Shown: one piece after another, positions 45,264 to 54,543 of the stretch | Layout: each line of letters opens with the position of its first letter | How positions within the stretch are numbered: position 1 is the first letter of the stretch | DNA from: Clavibacter nebraskensis NCPPB 2581 | GTDB lineage: Bacteria; Actinomycetota; Actinomycetes; Actinomycetales; Microbacteriaceae | Direction of reading: 5' to 3' | DNA length: 64,000 bases | Assembly (NCBI RefSeq): GCF_000355695.1 | Contig: NC_020891.1 | Coordinates: 930,001-994,000, forward strand | The notes under the pieces: model-generated | What the model was told of the DNA's origin: nothing | Database searches by the model: none | The model's input: only the letters and a program-made list of their open reading frames with translations | Program-made: the position numbers and the translations under genes

Positions 45264-46703
45264 ATGGGATACGAGTTCGAGGCCAACCAGCGGATCGCCG
45301 TCCTCGGCGGCGGCCCCGGCGGCTACGAGGCCGCCATCGCCGGAGCGCAGCTCGGCGCCGAGGTGACGCTGGTGGAGCGCGTGGGCGTCGGCGGCTCGGC
45401 CGTGATGACCGACGTCGTCCCCTCGAAGACCCTCATCGCCACCGCCGAGGCCACGAACGCGCTCGGCGAGGCCGCCGACCTCGGCGTCCAGTTCTTCTCC
45501 CGCGGCGAGCAGAGCCGCCGTCCCGTGCGCCCCGAGGTCGCCGTCAACATGCAGGCCGTCAACGACCGGCTGCTCCGCCTCGCGCGCCAGCAGTCCGAGG
45601 ACATGAAGTCGAGCCTCATCCGCGCGGGCGTCCGCATCGTGCAGGGCGAGGGCCGGCTCGACGGGCCGAACCGCCTCATCGTCTCCACCGGACGCGGCGG
45701 CGGCGGCACCGACTTCGACGAGATCGACGCGGACACCATGGTCGTCTCCACGGGCGCGAGCCCGCGCATCCTCGAGACCGCGAAGCCCGACGGCGAGCGG
45801 ATCCTCACCTGGACCCAGCTCTACACGATGGACTCCGTGCCCGAGCACCTCATCGTCGTGGGATCCGGTGTCACGGGCGCCGAGTTCGCCTCCGCCTACA
45901 CGGCGCTCGGTGCCAAGGTCACGCTCATCTCCTCCCGCGACCAGGTGCTCCCGGGCGAGGACGCCGACGCCGCCCGCGTCATCGAGGACGTCTTCACGCG
46001 CAACGGCATGACCGTGCTGTCGAAGTCCCGTGCCGAGTCCGTCGTCCGGGAGGGCGACGGCGTGGTCGCGACGCTGAGCGACGGCCGCGTGGTCGAGGGC
46101 AGCCACTGCCTCATGGCGGTCGGATCCGTGCCGAACACCGCCGGCATCGGCCTCGAGGAGGCCGGCGTCCAGATGAGCGACTCCGGCCACATCCGCGTCA
46201 ACCGCGTCGCGCGCACCTCGGTGCCGAGCGTGTATGCGGCGGGCGACTGCACCACGTTCCTGCCGCTCGCCTCCGTCGCGTCCATGCAGGGCCGCACCGC
46301 GGTCTACCACGCGATGGGCGACGCGGTGAGCCCCACCGAGCTCCGCAACGTGACCTCCAACATCTTCACGCAGCCGGAGATCGCGACGGTCGGCTGGTCG
46401 CAGAAGCAGATCGAGGAGGGGCTCGCGCAGGGCGACATCTACAAGCTGCCGCTCGCGTCCAACCCCCGCGCCAAGATGCAGAACGTCAAGGACGGCTTCG
46501 TCAAGCTGTTCGCGCGAACGGGCTCGGGCACGGTCATCGGCGGCGTGATCGTCGCGCCCAAGGCGAGCGAGCTGATCTTCCCGCTCGCGCTCGCGGTCGA
46601 GCACCGGCTCACGGTGGATGACGTCGCGCGCGCGTTCACGGTGTACCCGTCGCTGTCGGGCAGCATCTCCGACGCGGCGCGCGCCATGCACATCGTGCTC
46701 TGA
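45264..46703 (+). CDS. lpdA: NAD(P)H-quinone dehydrogenase, LpdA type (non-lipoamide flavoprotein)
   Basis: A 479-residue FAD pyridine-nucleotide disulfide oxidoreductase-like enzyme. It has the FAD motif AVLGGGPGGYEAAIAG, NAD motif IVVGSGVTGAEFASAY, the second FAD site VYAAGDCT and a C-terminal dimerisation domain. The redox cysteine pair of lipoamide dehydrogenase is absent: the site reads GVGGSAVMTDVVPSKT. This matches mycobacterial LpdA (Rv3303c), a quinone reductase. A roughly 30-residue loop follows the first FAD motif. Terminates at the strong hairpin shared with accA. The cell role is likely redox or quinone handling. Confidence 0.9.
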   Translation: MGYEFEANQRIAVLGGGPGGYEAAIAGAQLGAEVTLVERVGVGGSAVMTDVVPSKTLIATAEATNALGEAADLGVQFFSRGEQSRRPVRPEVAVNMQAVNDRLLRLARQQSEDMKSSLIRAGVRIVQGEGRLDGPNRLIVSTGRGGGGTDFDEIDADTMVVSTGASPRILETAKPDGERILTWTQLYTMDSVPEHLIVVGSGVTGAEFASAYTALGAKVTLISSRDQVLPGEDADAARVIEDVFTRNGMTVLSKSRAESVVREGDGVVATLSDGRVVEGSHCLMAVGSVPNTAGIGLEEAGVQMSDSGHIRVNRVARTSVPSVYAAGDCTTFLPLASVASMQGRTAVYHAMGDAVSPTELRNVTSNIFTQPEIATVGWSQKQIEEGLAQGDIYKLPLASNPRAKMQNVKDGFVKLFARTGSGTVIGGVIVAPKASELIFPLALAVEHRLTVDDVARAFTVYPSLSGSISDAARAMHIVL

Positions 46704-46718
46704 CGCACCCGCCCCGCA

Positions 46719-46760
46719 CGCGACGACGGCCGGCCCCCTCGGGGACCGGCCGTCGTCGCG
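46719..46760. terminator. Strong bidirectional terminator between lpdA and accA
   Basis: About 19 base pairs with one bulged A, CGCGACGACGGCCGG starting at 46719 pairing with 46746-46760, inner CCCC/GGGG and loop CTC. It separates convergent genes. Confidence 0.85.
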
Positions 46761-46772
46761 TGGTGCGCGGGA

Positions 46773-48542
46773 TCAGACGATGTCGAGCAGGCGGTGCCCC
46801 GACGGGACGGTCTGCCCGACCTCGGCGGAGATCGCGGAGACCGTGCCCGAGGCGTGGGCCGTGAGCGGCTGCTCCATCTTCATCGCCTCGAGGACGACGA
46901 GGAGGTCGCCCTTGACGACCTGCTGGCCCTCCTCGACCGCGAGCTTGACGACGGTGGCCTGCATGGGCGACGTGACGGATCCGCCGCCCGAGGTGTCGAC
47001 GGAGCCGGACTGCTTCCGGCGGGCCGGAGCAGCCGCCGCGCGCTTCGACGAGGACGTGCCCGCGGCGGGCGCGAGGTCCTCGGGGAGGCTCACCTCGATC
47101 CGCTTGCCGCCGACCTCGACCACGACGGTGTGCCGGGCGGGCGCCTCGGCGGCGCCATCGAGGGCGCCGGACCAGGGCTCGATGGTGTTGTCGAACTCGG
47201 TCTCGATCCACCGCGTGTAGACGGAGAAGGGAGCGCCCTCCGCCGGGGCGAAGGCGGCGTCGCGCACGATGGCGCGGTGGAAGGGGAGCACGGTGGGCAG
47301 GCCCTGCACCTCGAACTCGTCGAGCGCGCGACGCGCGCGCTCGAGGGCGTCCTCGCGGCTGGATCCCGTGACGATGAGCTTGGCGAGCAGCGAGTCGAAC
47401 GCGCCGGAGACCACGTCGCCCGCGCGGACGCCGGAGTCGACGCGGACGCCGGGGCCGCCGGGCGCCTGGAACACGTGCACGGGGCCGGGCGCGGGGAAGA
47501 AGCCGCGGCCCGGGTCCTCGCCGTTGATGCGGAACTCGAACGAGTGGCCGCGCGGCTGCGGGTCGTCGTAGTCGATGAGGCCGCCCGCGGCGATGCGGAA
47601 CTGCTCGCGGACGAGGTCGATGCCCGTGACCTCCTCGGAGACCGGGTGCTCGACCTGGAGGCGCGTGTTGACCTCGAGGAAGGAGATGGTGCCGTCCTGC
47701 GCGACGAGGAACTCGCACGTGCCGGCGCCGACGTAGCCGACCTCGCGGAGGATCGCCTTCGACGCGGCGTAGAGCTGCGCGTTCTGCTCCTCGGTGAGGA
47801 ACGGCGCGGGCGCCTCCTCGACGAGCTTCTGGTGGCGGCGCTGCAGCGAGCAGTCGCGGGTGGAGATCACGACCACGGTGCCGGCCGAGTCGGCGAGGCA
47901 CTGGGTCTCGACGTGGCGCGGGCGGTCGAGGTATTTCTCGACGAAGCACTCGCCGCGGCCGAACGCCGCGACGGCCTCGCGCGTGGCGGACTCGAAGAGC
48001 TCGGGCACCTCCTCGCGGGTGCGCGCGACCTTGAGGCCGCGGCCGCCGCCGCCGAACGCCGCCTTGATGGCGACGGGCAGGCCGTGCATGTCGACGAAGT
48101 CGAGCACCTCGTGGGCGCCGGAGACCGGGTTGAGCGTGCCGGGGGCGAGCGGGGCGCCCACGCGTTCGGCCACGTGGCGGGCCGTGGTCTTGTCGCCGAG
48201 CTGCTGGATCGCGCTCGGGGACGGGCCGATCCAGACGAGCCCCGCGTCGATGACCTGCTGCGCGAAGTCCGCGTTCTCGGCGAGGAACCCGTAGCCCGGG
48301 TGCACGGCGTCGGCGCCGGAGCGGCGGGCGATGGAGAGGAGCTTCGCGATGACGAGGTAGGTCTCCGTGCTCGACTGCCCCTCGAGGGCGTACGCCTCGT
48401 CGGCGAGCGTCACGTGCAGCGCGTCGCGGTCCTGGTCGGCGTAGACGGCGACCGATCCGATCCCCGCATCCCTCGCCGCGCGGATGATGCGGACGGCGAT
48501 CTCGCCCCGGTTGGCGATGAGGACCTTGTTCACTCGCGTCAT
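46773..48542 (-). CDS. accA3: Acyl-CoA carboxylase alpha subunit (biotin carboxylase plus biotin carrier)
   Basis: A 589-residue AccA3-type subunit. The biotin carboxylase part (about 1-450) starts [20 protein letters not shown], has the ATP-grasp Gly-rich loop [12 protein letters not shown], and [17 protein letters not shown] linker rich in Ala/Ser/Lys (about 485-520) leads to the biotin-carrier domain with the biotinyl Lys in [11 protein letters not shown] near residue 555. It carboxylates biotin with bicarbonate and ATP and serves the AccD partner at 54.9-56.5 kb. TAGGCT lies 8 bases before ATG 48542. Substrates could be acetyl- or propionyl-CoA. Confidence 0.96.
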   Translation of the reverse strand: MTRVNKVLIANRGEIAVRIIRAARDAGIGSVAVYADQDRDALHVTLADEAYALEGQSSTETYLVIAKLLSIARRSGADAVHPGYGFLAENADFAQQVIDAGLVWIGPSPSAIQQLGDKTTARHVAERVGAPLAPGTLNPVSGAHEVLDFVDMHGLPVAIKAAFGGGGRGLKVARTREEVPELFESATREAVAAFGRGECFVEKYLDRPRHVETQCLADSAGTVVVISTRDCSLQRRHQKLVEEAPAPFLTEEQNAQLYAASKAILREVGYVGAGTCEFLVAQDGTISFLEVNTRLQVEHPVSEEVTGIDLVREQFRIAAGGLIDYDDPQPRGHSFEFRINGEDPGRGFFPAPGPVHVFQAPGGPGVRVDSGVRAGDVVSGAFDSLLAKLIVTGSSREDALERARRALDEFEVQGLPTVLPFHRAIVRDAAFAPAEGAPFSVYTRWIETEFDNTIEPWSGALDGAAEAPARHTVVVEVGGKRIEVSLPEDLAPAAGTSSSKRAAAAPARRKQSGSVDTSGGGSVTSPMQATVVKLAVEEGQQVVKGDLLVVLEAMKMEQPLTAHASGTVSAISAEVGQTVPSGHRLLDIV

Positions 48543-48652
48543 GAGACCCCAGCCTAGGGTGCGGGATGCGCCCGGCTTCGGAGGGTCCGCACAAACATGC
48601 GGGGCCGACGGGTACGCGCGCCCACAACCGGCGCATCCCGGCACGCCCCTGG

Positions 48653-48658
48653 CATGAT
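48653..48658 (+). promoter_or_regulatory. Predicted -10 for leaderless conserved hypothetical gene
   Basis: CATGAT followed by six bases and ATG 48665. Confidence 0.4.
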
Positions 48659-48664
48659 CGACCC

Positions 48665-49192
48665 ATGACCGCACCCGGCACCGGCGACGACGACGCGCGA
48701 GCCGCCGCGGCCGACCTCCAGGAGCTGCTGCGGGCGACGGTCGCCGAGCTGCGGTCCCGTCGCGCGCCCGACGAGGCGCTCGCCGAGGTGCGCGCCAAGC
48801 GCTCGTTCGGCCCCATCAAGCGGCAGCCGGCCATGGTGCCGGTCGGCCGGGCCTGGCGGCTCGGCGTGCTGCTCCTCTCGGATGACGGATCCCTCCGCCG
48901 CACCGGCAGCATCACGCGCGCCGTGGAGCCCACGCGCTCCCAGGGCCTCGACTCGGGCGTCGAGGCGCGCAAGGAGGCCAGGCGCCAGGCCGTCCGCGCC
49001 TTCGAGGAGGGCGACGCGGTCGACTACGACTGGGAGCCGATCGCGCTCGACGCGGAGTCGCTCGCGCGCGGATCCGGGCCGCTCAGCCTGCGCGGCCGCG
49101 AGCTCCGCGTGCAGTGGGGGCCCAACGCGCACGAGACCCGGCCCCTCGCCGCCTACCTGGCGGACCGCATCGAGGTCCTCGGGATGGGCTGA
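48665..49192 (+). CDS. Conserved hypothetical protein beside acyl-CoA carboxylase genes
   Basis: A 175-residue soluble protein, no membrane segment. The N-terminal 40 residues are helical and charged ([17 protein letters not shown]), followed by a small domain with [31 protein letters not shown] and a C-terminal region rich in Glu and Arg that contains [22 protein letters not shown] do not recognise the family. It is transcribed opposite to accA and maf. ATG 48665 is chosen for the -10 six bases upstream; an earlier frame start (48566) falls in the accA promoter region. Confidence 0.75.
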   Translation: MTAPGTGDDDARAAAADLQELLRATVAELRSRRAPDEALAEVRAKRSFGPIKRQPAMVPVGRAWRLGVLLLSDDGSLRRTGSITRAVEPTRSQGLDSGVEARKEARRQAVRAFEEGDAVDYDWEPIALDAESLARGSGPLSLRGRELRVQWGPNAHETRPLAAYLADRIEVLGMG

Positions 49193-49214
49193 CGCCCGTC
49201 GGCGCCCGCGCCGC

Positions 49215-49886
49215 TCAGACGAGCCGCGCCTCGACCGCGCCCTGCCGGTTCCAGAGGTCCGTCCACTCCGTGCCGAGCTCGCGGACGAGCGCTCGCAGGG
49301 TGGGCAGGGACAGGCCGACGACCGTGCTCGGGTCGCCCTGGATCCGCTCGATGAACGCGGCGCCCAGGCTGTCGATGGTGAACGACCCGGCGACCAGCAG
49401 CGGCTCGCCCGTCGCGACGTAGGCGTCGATCTCGGCGTCGGTGATGTCGGCGCGGAAGCGGACGTCCGCGCCGGCGGCGCGCCCGACACCGCGGACGATG
49501 CGGCCGTCGGCCACCTCGATCAGCCAGTGGCCGGAGTGCAGGCGCCCCTCGCGGCCGCGCTGGGCGCGCCAGCGCTCCGTGGCGCGCGCGACCGTGTGGG
49601 GCTTGCCGTGCACGACGCCGTCGATCTCGAAGGCCGAGTCGCCGCCGAGCACGAGGCCCGTGATCGGCGCGCCGGCGACGAGCTGTCCGACGACCGCCTC
49701 GGCCTTGGCCCGCGCGAGCAGCTGCACCATGTCCTCGGGGCCGAGCGGGCCCTGCAGCTCCTCGGCGGCCGCGACGGCGGCGGGCTCGTCGACGTCGGAG
49801 GGCAGCACGACGGGCTCGATGCCGGCGGAGCGCAGCAGGGCGAGACGGGCGGGGGAGGTGGAGGCGAGGTGGAGGCGCGTGGTCAC
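49215..49886 (-). CDS. maf: Maf-family nucleotide pyrophosphatase
   Basis: A 223-residue Maf/YhdE nucleoside triphosphate pyrophosphatase, thought to clear dTTP/UTP or modified nucleotides. The N-terminal LHLASTSPARLALLRSAG is the family substrate-binding signature, and GGDSAFEIDG, GKPHTVARAT and the C-terminal GDPSTVVGLSLP complete the site. GTG 49886 is the start; no good ATG lies near. Its placement between accA and accE/accD is ancestral in actinobacteria, although here it is separated from accE by about 4.8 kb. Confidence 0.92.
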   Translation of the reverse strand: MTTRLHLASTSPARLALLRSAGIEPVVLPSDVDEPAAVAAAEELQGPLGPEDMVQLLARAKAEAVVGQLVAGAPITGLVLGGDSAFEIDGVVHGKPHTVARATERWRAQRGREGRLHSGHWLIEVADGRIVRGVGRAAGADVRFRADITDAEIDAYVATGEPLLVAGSFTIDSLGAAFIERIQGDPSTVVGLSLPTLRALVRELGTEWTDLWNRQGAVEARLV

Positions 49887-49967
49887 GCCGACATGGTGGC
49901 ATGCGCATCGGGGCGTCCGCGCGTCCGCGCGTCCGAGGGACGCCTCCGCGTGTGTCAGGGTTGCCGC

Positions 49968-51215
49968 ATGGGTGAGCAGGTGGGCCGCGAGGTCGAGATG
50001 GACGTGACCAACATGGCGCACGGAGGGGTCTCCGTCGCCCGGCACGACGGCCGGGTGATCTTCGTCTCGGACGCGATCCCCGGCGAGCGGGTGCGCGCGC
50101 GCATCACGGAGGACTCCAAGAAGTCGTTCTGGCGGGCCGACACGGTCGAGGTGCTCGACGCCTCGCCGCACCGCCGGCCGCACGTCTGGGCCGAGGCCTC
50201 CGTCGACCGCGCCCCCGAGGACCGCGTGGGTGGCGCCGAGCTCGGCCACATCCGCCTCGCCCACCAGCGCGAGCTCAAGCGGCAGGTCGTCGTCGACTCG
50301 CTGTCCCGCATGGCGCACGTCGACCACGACGTGCAGGTCCAGGCGCTCCCCGGCGACGACGAGTCCGACGGCCTCGGCTGGCGCACGCGCGTCAGCCTGC
50401 ACGTGGGCGACGACGGCGTCGTCGGCCCGTACGCCTCGCGCTCGCACCGCGTGATCCCCGTCGCGTCGCTGCCCCTCGCCACGGCGGGCGTCAACGGCGC
50501 CGCGCCGTTCGGCCAGCGCTTCCCCGGCGTCGAGGGGATCGACCTCGTCGCCCCCGCCGACGGCCACGTCCGCATGCTCCTCATCGACGGCAAGGCGCAG
50601 CGCCGAGACACCATCACCGAGCGGGTCCGCGACCGCGAGTTCAAGCTGGAAGCCGGCGGCTTCTGGCAGGTGCACCGCCGTGCCGCCGAGACGCTGTACG
50701 ACGCGGTGCAGTCGTCCATCGACGAGGCCCTCTTCGACCCGCGCGCCGCCAACCTCGACCTCTACGGGGGAGTGGGGCTGCTGGCCGCCGCCGTGGGCGA
50801 CCGCTTCGGCGACACCACGCGGATCACGAGCGTCGAGAGCGACGAGGTCGCCACCGAGTTCGCCGGCGACAACCTGGCGGAGTGGGTGGGCGCCGCGTCC
50901 CTCACGTCGCGCGTCGACCGCTACCTGCAGAAGCTGGCGCGCGAGGCGAGCCCCGCCGAGCGGCGTCGCCTCCAGGGCGCGACCGTCGTGCTCGACCCGC
51001 CGCGGGCGGGCGCGAAGAAGCCCGTCGTCGACGCGCTCGCGGAGCTGCACCCGGCGCAGGTCGTCTACGTGGCGTGCGATCCCGTCGCCCTGGCCCGCGA
51101 CGTGGCGCTCTTCGCCGAGCGCGGCTACGAGCTCCGCTCGGTGCGCTCGTTCGACCTCTTCCCGCACACCCACCACGTCGAGAGCGTGGCCGTGCTGGTG
51201 CCCGCCGCCTCCTGA
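49968..51215 (+). CDS. TrmA/RumA-family RNA (uracil-5-)-methyltransferase
   Basis: A 415-residue protein. An N-terminal TRAM-like RNA-binding domain (about residues 1-55, EVEMDVTNMAHGGVSVARHDG) is followed by a SAM-dependent methyltransferase domain: LDLYGGVGLLAAAVGDRFG binds SAM, and VVLDPPRAGAKKP and VYVACDPVALARDVA include the predicted catalytic Cys. The cysteines that bind an iron-sulfur cluster in many RumA proteins are missing from the middle region (around HVWAEASVDRAPEDR). The rRNA or tRNA target cannot be read. Two genes of the acyl-CoA carboxylase neighbourhood flank it. Confidence 0.88.
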   Translation: MGEQVGREVEMDVTNMAHGGVSVARHDGRVIFVSDAIPGERVRARITEDSKKSFWRADTVEVLDASPHRRPHVWAEASVDRAPEDRVGGAELGHIRLAHQRELKRQVVVDSLSRMAHVDHDVQVQALPGDDESDGLGWRTRVSLHVGDDGVVGPYASRSHRVIPVASLPLATAGVNGAAPFGQRFPGVEGIDLVAPADGHVRMLLIDGKAQRRDTITERVRDREFKLEAGGFWQVHRRAAETLYDAVQSSIDEALFDPRAANLDLYGGVGLLAAAVGDRFGDTTRITSVESDEVATEFAGDNLAEWVGAASLTSRVDRYLQKLAREASPAERRRLQGATVVLDPPRAGAKKPVVDALAELHPAQVVYVACDPVALARDVALFAERGYELRSVRSFDLFPHTHHVESVAVLVPAAS

Positions 51216-51314
51216 CCCGGGGCATCCGCCGCCGGGGGGACGCGCCAGCCGGGCGATACAGTGGGCGAGGCGGTCGTCGGAGAGCGACGGCGCCACGCGA
51301 CGAGGGGGATCCGG

Positions 51315-52019
51315 ATGACCGAGACAACGCAGGGATCCGATCCGGTGGCGGAGAGCCGTCTGCCCGTCCGCGTCGCCGTCGTCGACGACCACGAGTCGGT
51401 GCGGCTAGGCCTCAAGGCCGCGTGCCTCGACGCCGGGTACGAGTTCATCCTCGCCGCCGCGAACGCCCGCGAGCTCGTCGAGGGCCTGGTGGGCCGGGAG
51501 TGCGACGTGGTCGTGCTCGACCTCTCCCTGGGGGACGGCTCCTCCGTCACCGACAACGTCAAGGCCGCGCAGGGCACGGGCGCCGCGGTCCTCGTCCACA
51601 GCATCGCCGACCGCGTCGCGAGCGTCCGCGAGGCGCTCGCCGCAGGGGCGGCGGGCGTGATCCCCAAGTCGTCGGCCACGCAGACCGTGATGGCGGCCGT
51701 CGCCACCGTCGCCCGCGGCGACGTGCTCAACAACCTCGAGTGGGCCACCGCGATCGACGCCGACCGCGACTTCGCGAAGGCCCAGCTCGGCCGGCGCGAG
51801 CGCGACGTGCTGCACCTGTACGCCTCCGGCCTGCCGCTGAAGCTCGTCGCGCAGCAGCTGGGCATCGCGAACAGCACGGCGCGCGAGTACCTCGACCGGA
51901 TCCGCGTGAAGTACGTCGAGGTCGGCCGCCCCGCTCCCACCAAGGTCGACCTGCTGCGCCGCGCCGTGGAGGACGGCATCCTCCCGGGACTGGACCAGGA
52001 CGGCGGCGATGGCCGCTAG
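51315..52019 (+). CDS. LuxR-type two-component response regulator
   Basis: A 234-residue NarL-family regulator. The receiver domain (about residues 19-135) has the acidic pair in VAVVDDHESVRLGL and the phospho-Asp in VVLDLSLGDGS; the conserved Lys is in GVIPKSSAT. The C-terminal HTH (about 165-225) is LGRRERDVLHLYASGLPLKLVAQQLGI then NSTAREYLDRIRVKY. ATG 51315 follows AGGGGGAT. Its 3' end overlaps the kinase gene by 11 bases, so the pair is co-expressed. Signal unknown. Confidence 0.93.
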   Translation: MTETTQGSDPVAESRLPVRVAVVDDHESVRLGLKAACLDAGYEFILAAANARELVEGLVGRECDVVVLDLSLGDGSSVTDNVKAAQGTGAAVLVHSIADRVASVREALAAGAAGVIPKSSATQTVMAAVATVARGDVLNNLEWATAIDADRDFAKAQLGRRERDVLHLYASGLPLKLVAQQLGIANSTAREYLDRIRVKYVEVGRPAPTKVDLLRRAVEDGILPGLDQDGGDGR

Positions 52020-53355
52020 GCCTCCGGCCAGCGCGCCGCCCTCCGCGGCTCCCGTGACGCGCGCCCTCGCCGGCGCCCCGCCGCGGACCCCCGACAACCC
52101 CATCAGCCTCGCCCGCATCGAGACGATCCTCGGTCGCGGCGCCGGTGCCTTCGGCCTCCTCTTCGCCCTGCAGTCGCTGCAGGTCATCAGCGGGCAGCTG
52201 GACGCGATGCGCCCGGCCTGGAGCATCGCCTTCCTCATCGTCTTCTTCGGCAGCCTCGTCTGGACGTGCGTCGCCGGCGTCATCCGCCGTGGTGTCGTGC
52301 CCGCGCACGCGACCGTCGCCCTGGTCTTCGTCCTCGCGCTCGCGACCTGGCCATTCGCGATCATCCCCGAGACCCTCGCGACCGTCCCGCAGCCGTTCCT
52401 GTACCAGGAGCTCACGGTCGCCACGACGTGCGCGGCGATGGCCTTCCGCCTCTGGATCGCCGTGATCTACACCGTCGCGGTGCCGCTCGGGCTCGGCTTC
52501 CTCGAGGTGGTGGTCCGCCACGGCGTCATCACGCCGCTCGACTCGTTCCTGCAGGTCCTCTACTCGATCATCCTCGGCGGCTCCGTCCTCATGATCGTCA
52601 CGGTGCTCCGCCAGGCGGCCCTCGGCGTCGACTGGGCGCAGGGCACGGCGCTGACGCGCTACTCGCACGCGGTGCGGCAGCACGCCACGGAAGTGGAGCG
52701 CGTCCAGGTCGACGCGATCGTGCACGACAGCGTCCTCACGACCCTGCTCTCGGCGGCGCGCACCGTGGATCCGGCTGCCCGCGCGCTCGCCGCCACGATG
52801 GCAGCCAATGCGATGGGGCACCTGGCGGCGGCCGAGCAGGGCACCGACGACGACGCCTCGGTGCCCCTGCGCGCCGTCGCGAAGCGCATCGTCGACGCCG
52901 CCTCCGCGCTCTCGGCGCCGTTCGTCCTCGAGACGCGCGACCTCGGCGCGCGCACGGTCCCGGTGGCCACCGCGGAGGCCATCTACTCCGCGGCGGTGCA
53001 GGCGATGATGAACAGCCTCCAGCACGCCGGCACCTCGGCCGAGACCATCACGCGCATGCTCGTCATCTCGGGCCACGGCGACGAGGGGGTCGCGATCGAC
53101 GTGGTCGACGACGGCGCCGGCTTCGACCAGCGCCGCATCCCCACCGAGCGCCTCGGGCTCCGCGTCTCCATCAAGGAGCGCGTGGCGCAGGCCGGCGGGC
53201 TCGTCACCATCGAGTCGGCACCGGGGGAGGGCACGGCCGTGCGGATCCGCTGGCCCGCCCCGGGCGACGCCGCCGCGCCCGAGGCCGCCTTCCTTCCCGG
53301 GGACCTCGACGCGCCCCCGCCGGACCGGCAGGAAAGTGAGAGGGGCGACCGGTGA
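52009..53355 (+). CDS. Sensor histidine kinase (NarX/DesK-like)
   Basis: A 448-residue membrane kinase. About five to six helices fill residues 45-210, with no large extracellular loop. The phosphoacceptor is in VDAIVHDSVLTTLLSAAR, the HisKA_3-type DHp site; the ATPase domain shows AVQAMMNSLQHAG (N-box), VVDDGAGFD (G1) and GLRVSIKERVAQAGG with the G-rich EGTAVRIRW end. The C-terminus is Pro/Ala-rich. It probably phosphorylates the preceding regulator. The stop overlaps the third gene of the operon by four bases. Confidence 0.92.
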   Translation: MAARPPASAPPSAAPVTRALAGAPPRTPDNPISLARIETILGRGAGAFGLLFALQSLQVISGQLDAMRPAWSIAFLIVFFGSLVWTCVAGVIRRGVVPAHATVALVFVLALATWPFAIIPETLATVPQPFLYQELTVATTCAAMAFRLWIAVIYTVAVPLGLGFLEVVVRHGVITPLDSFLQVLYSIILGGSVLMIVTVLRQAALGVDWAQGTALTRYSHAVRQHATEVERVQVDAIVHDSVLTTLLSAARTVDPAARALAATMAANAMGHLAAAEQGTDDDASVPLRAVAKRIVDAASALSAPFVLETRDLGARTVPVATAEAIYSAAVQAMMNSLQHAGTSAETITRMLVISGHGDEGVAIDVVDDGAGFDQRRIPTERLGLRVSIKERVAQAGGLVTIESAPGEGTAVRIRWPAPGDAAAPEAAFLPGDLDAPPPDRQESERGDR

Positions 53356-54374
53356 TCGTCGTCCCGCGCTCCATCGTGCTCGGCCTCGCCGCCCTCTTCT
53401 CGGCGTACCACGTGGTGCTCGCGCTCGTCGCGATCTCCGCCCCCGCGGATCCGGCCGTCACGCTCGTCGCGGTCGCGCTCTACCTCGTCGCCACGCTCAT
53501 GAGCCTGTGGCCCACGAGCCCGACGGTGATGCCCGTCTGGCTCGCGTCGTTCAACCTGGCCGTCGCGACGGTCGTGCCGGTCCTGGTGACCAGCCAGCTC
53601 GCGCCCGGCCCGCTCGTGCCCTTCAGCACGTGGCACGTCGCCGCCGTCGGCACGCTGATGACCATCACGTCGGCCCGGCGCCGTCAGGGCTTCGCGTGGG
53701 CGGGCATCGTCATCCTGGCGGTGCAGACCGTGCTCTGGGGCGGGCCGGCCGGGCTCGTCGACTACGGCGTCACCGGCAGCGCGCTCTGGGTCGCCGTCTC
53801 GCACGTCCTCGCGCACGCGCTCGCCAAGGCCGCGCGCGACGCCCGGCAGTTCCACCGCGCCGAGCGCGAGGCGGCGGACTGGCAGGCCGCGCAGGAGGCG
53901 CACCTCTACGAGCGGCAGTTCCGGCTCCGCCAGACGAGCCGCATGGCGGTCCCCATGCTCCGGCGCATCGTGGAGACGGGCGGCGACCTCTCCCCGGAGG
54001 AGCGGCAGGAGTGCCTCTACCTCGAGGGCGCGATCCGCGACGAGATCCGCGGGCGCACGCTCCTCAACGACGCCGTCCGCGAGCAGGTCATGCTCGCCCG
54101 CCGGCGCGGGACGGTCGTCACGCTCCTCGACGAGGGCGGCATCGACGACCTCGACGACGCCACGCGCGACGTCGTGCTCGACCGGTTGGCCGCGGCTGTG
54201 CGGGACACGCGGGCGGACAAGATCATCGCCCGGACGGTGCCCGAGGGATCCGACACGGCGATCACCGTCGTCGGCCTCAGCGTGGCGGGCGACGGCAGCG
54301 CGAGCCTCCTGGGCAGCGACGACCTGGACGACGAGGTCGACCTGTGGCTGGAGATCCCGCGCCCGCGCGCGTGA
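53352..54374 (+). CDS. Degenerate sensor-kinase-like membrane protein
   Basis: A 340-residue protein in the operon of the preceding response regulator and kinase (ATGA-type overlap). About five helices occupy residues 3-165, then a charged segment (RQFHRAEREAADWQAAQEAH, about 170-200) and a soluble C-terminal domain. The segment QECLYLEGAIRDEIRGR resembles the region before the ATPase core in actinobacterial kinases, but no phosphoacceptor His, N-box or Gly boxes are seen. It is therefore probably an inactive accessory sensor that works with the kinase; this is inference. A large hairpin follows. Confidence 0.75.
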   Translation: MIVVPRSIVLGLAALFSAYHVVLALVAISAPADPAVTLVAVALYLVATLMSLWPTSPTVMPVWLASFNLAVATVVPVLVTSQLAPGPLVPFSTWHVAAVGTLMTITSARRRQGFAWAGIVILAVQTVLWGGPAGLVDYGVTGSALWVAVSHVLAHALAKAARDARQFHRAEREAADWQAAQEAHLYERQFRLRQTSRMAVPMLRRIVETGGDLSPEERQECLYLEGAIRDEIRGRTLLNDAVREQVMLARRRGTVVTLLDEGGIDDLDDATRDVVLDRLAAAVRDTRADKIIARTVPEGSDTAITVVGLSVAGDGSASLLGSDDLDDEVDLWLEIPRPRA

Positions 54375-54395
54375 GGCGCCGCCGGCGGTGATGCT

Positions 54396-54442
54396 GAGAG
54401 GCGCGGGGGCCGGTGCCTGCACCGACCGCCCCCGCGCCTCTC
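54396..54442 (+). terminator. Terminator of two-component operon
   Basis: GAGAGGCGCGGGGGC-CGGT (54396-54414) pairs with 54421-54442 with one or two bulges and loop GCCTGC. Confidence 0.85.
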
Positions 54443-54526
54443 CGGTCATCCCGACGACCCGAGCATCGGGATGATCCGCCCCCTGGCGTCGTCTGCTCAC
54501 CACAGATCGACGACGCCGTGTTGACT

Positions 54527-54543
54527 GACCCGCGATGCGGGTC
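54527..54543. terminator. Short hairpin downstream of accE
   Basis: GACCCGC-GAT-GCGGGTC, a perfect 7-base stem with a three-base loop in the 270-base gap between the two-component operon and accE. It could end the minus-strand acc transcript. The remainder of the gap shows no coding or structured RNA signal that I can defend. Confidence 0.4.

Noticed and set aside
49911-49935. Short tandem GCGTCCGC-like units between maf and the methyltransferase
   Set aside because: Only about three imperfect 8-base units in GC-rich DNA; no structure or function evident.
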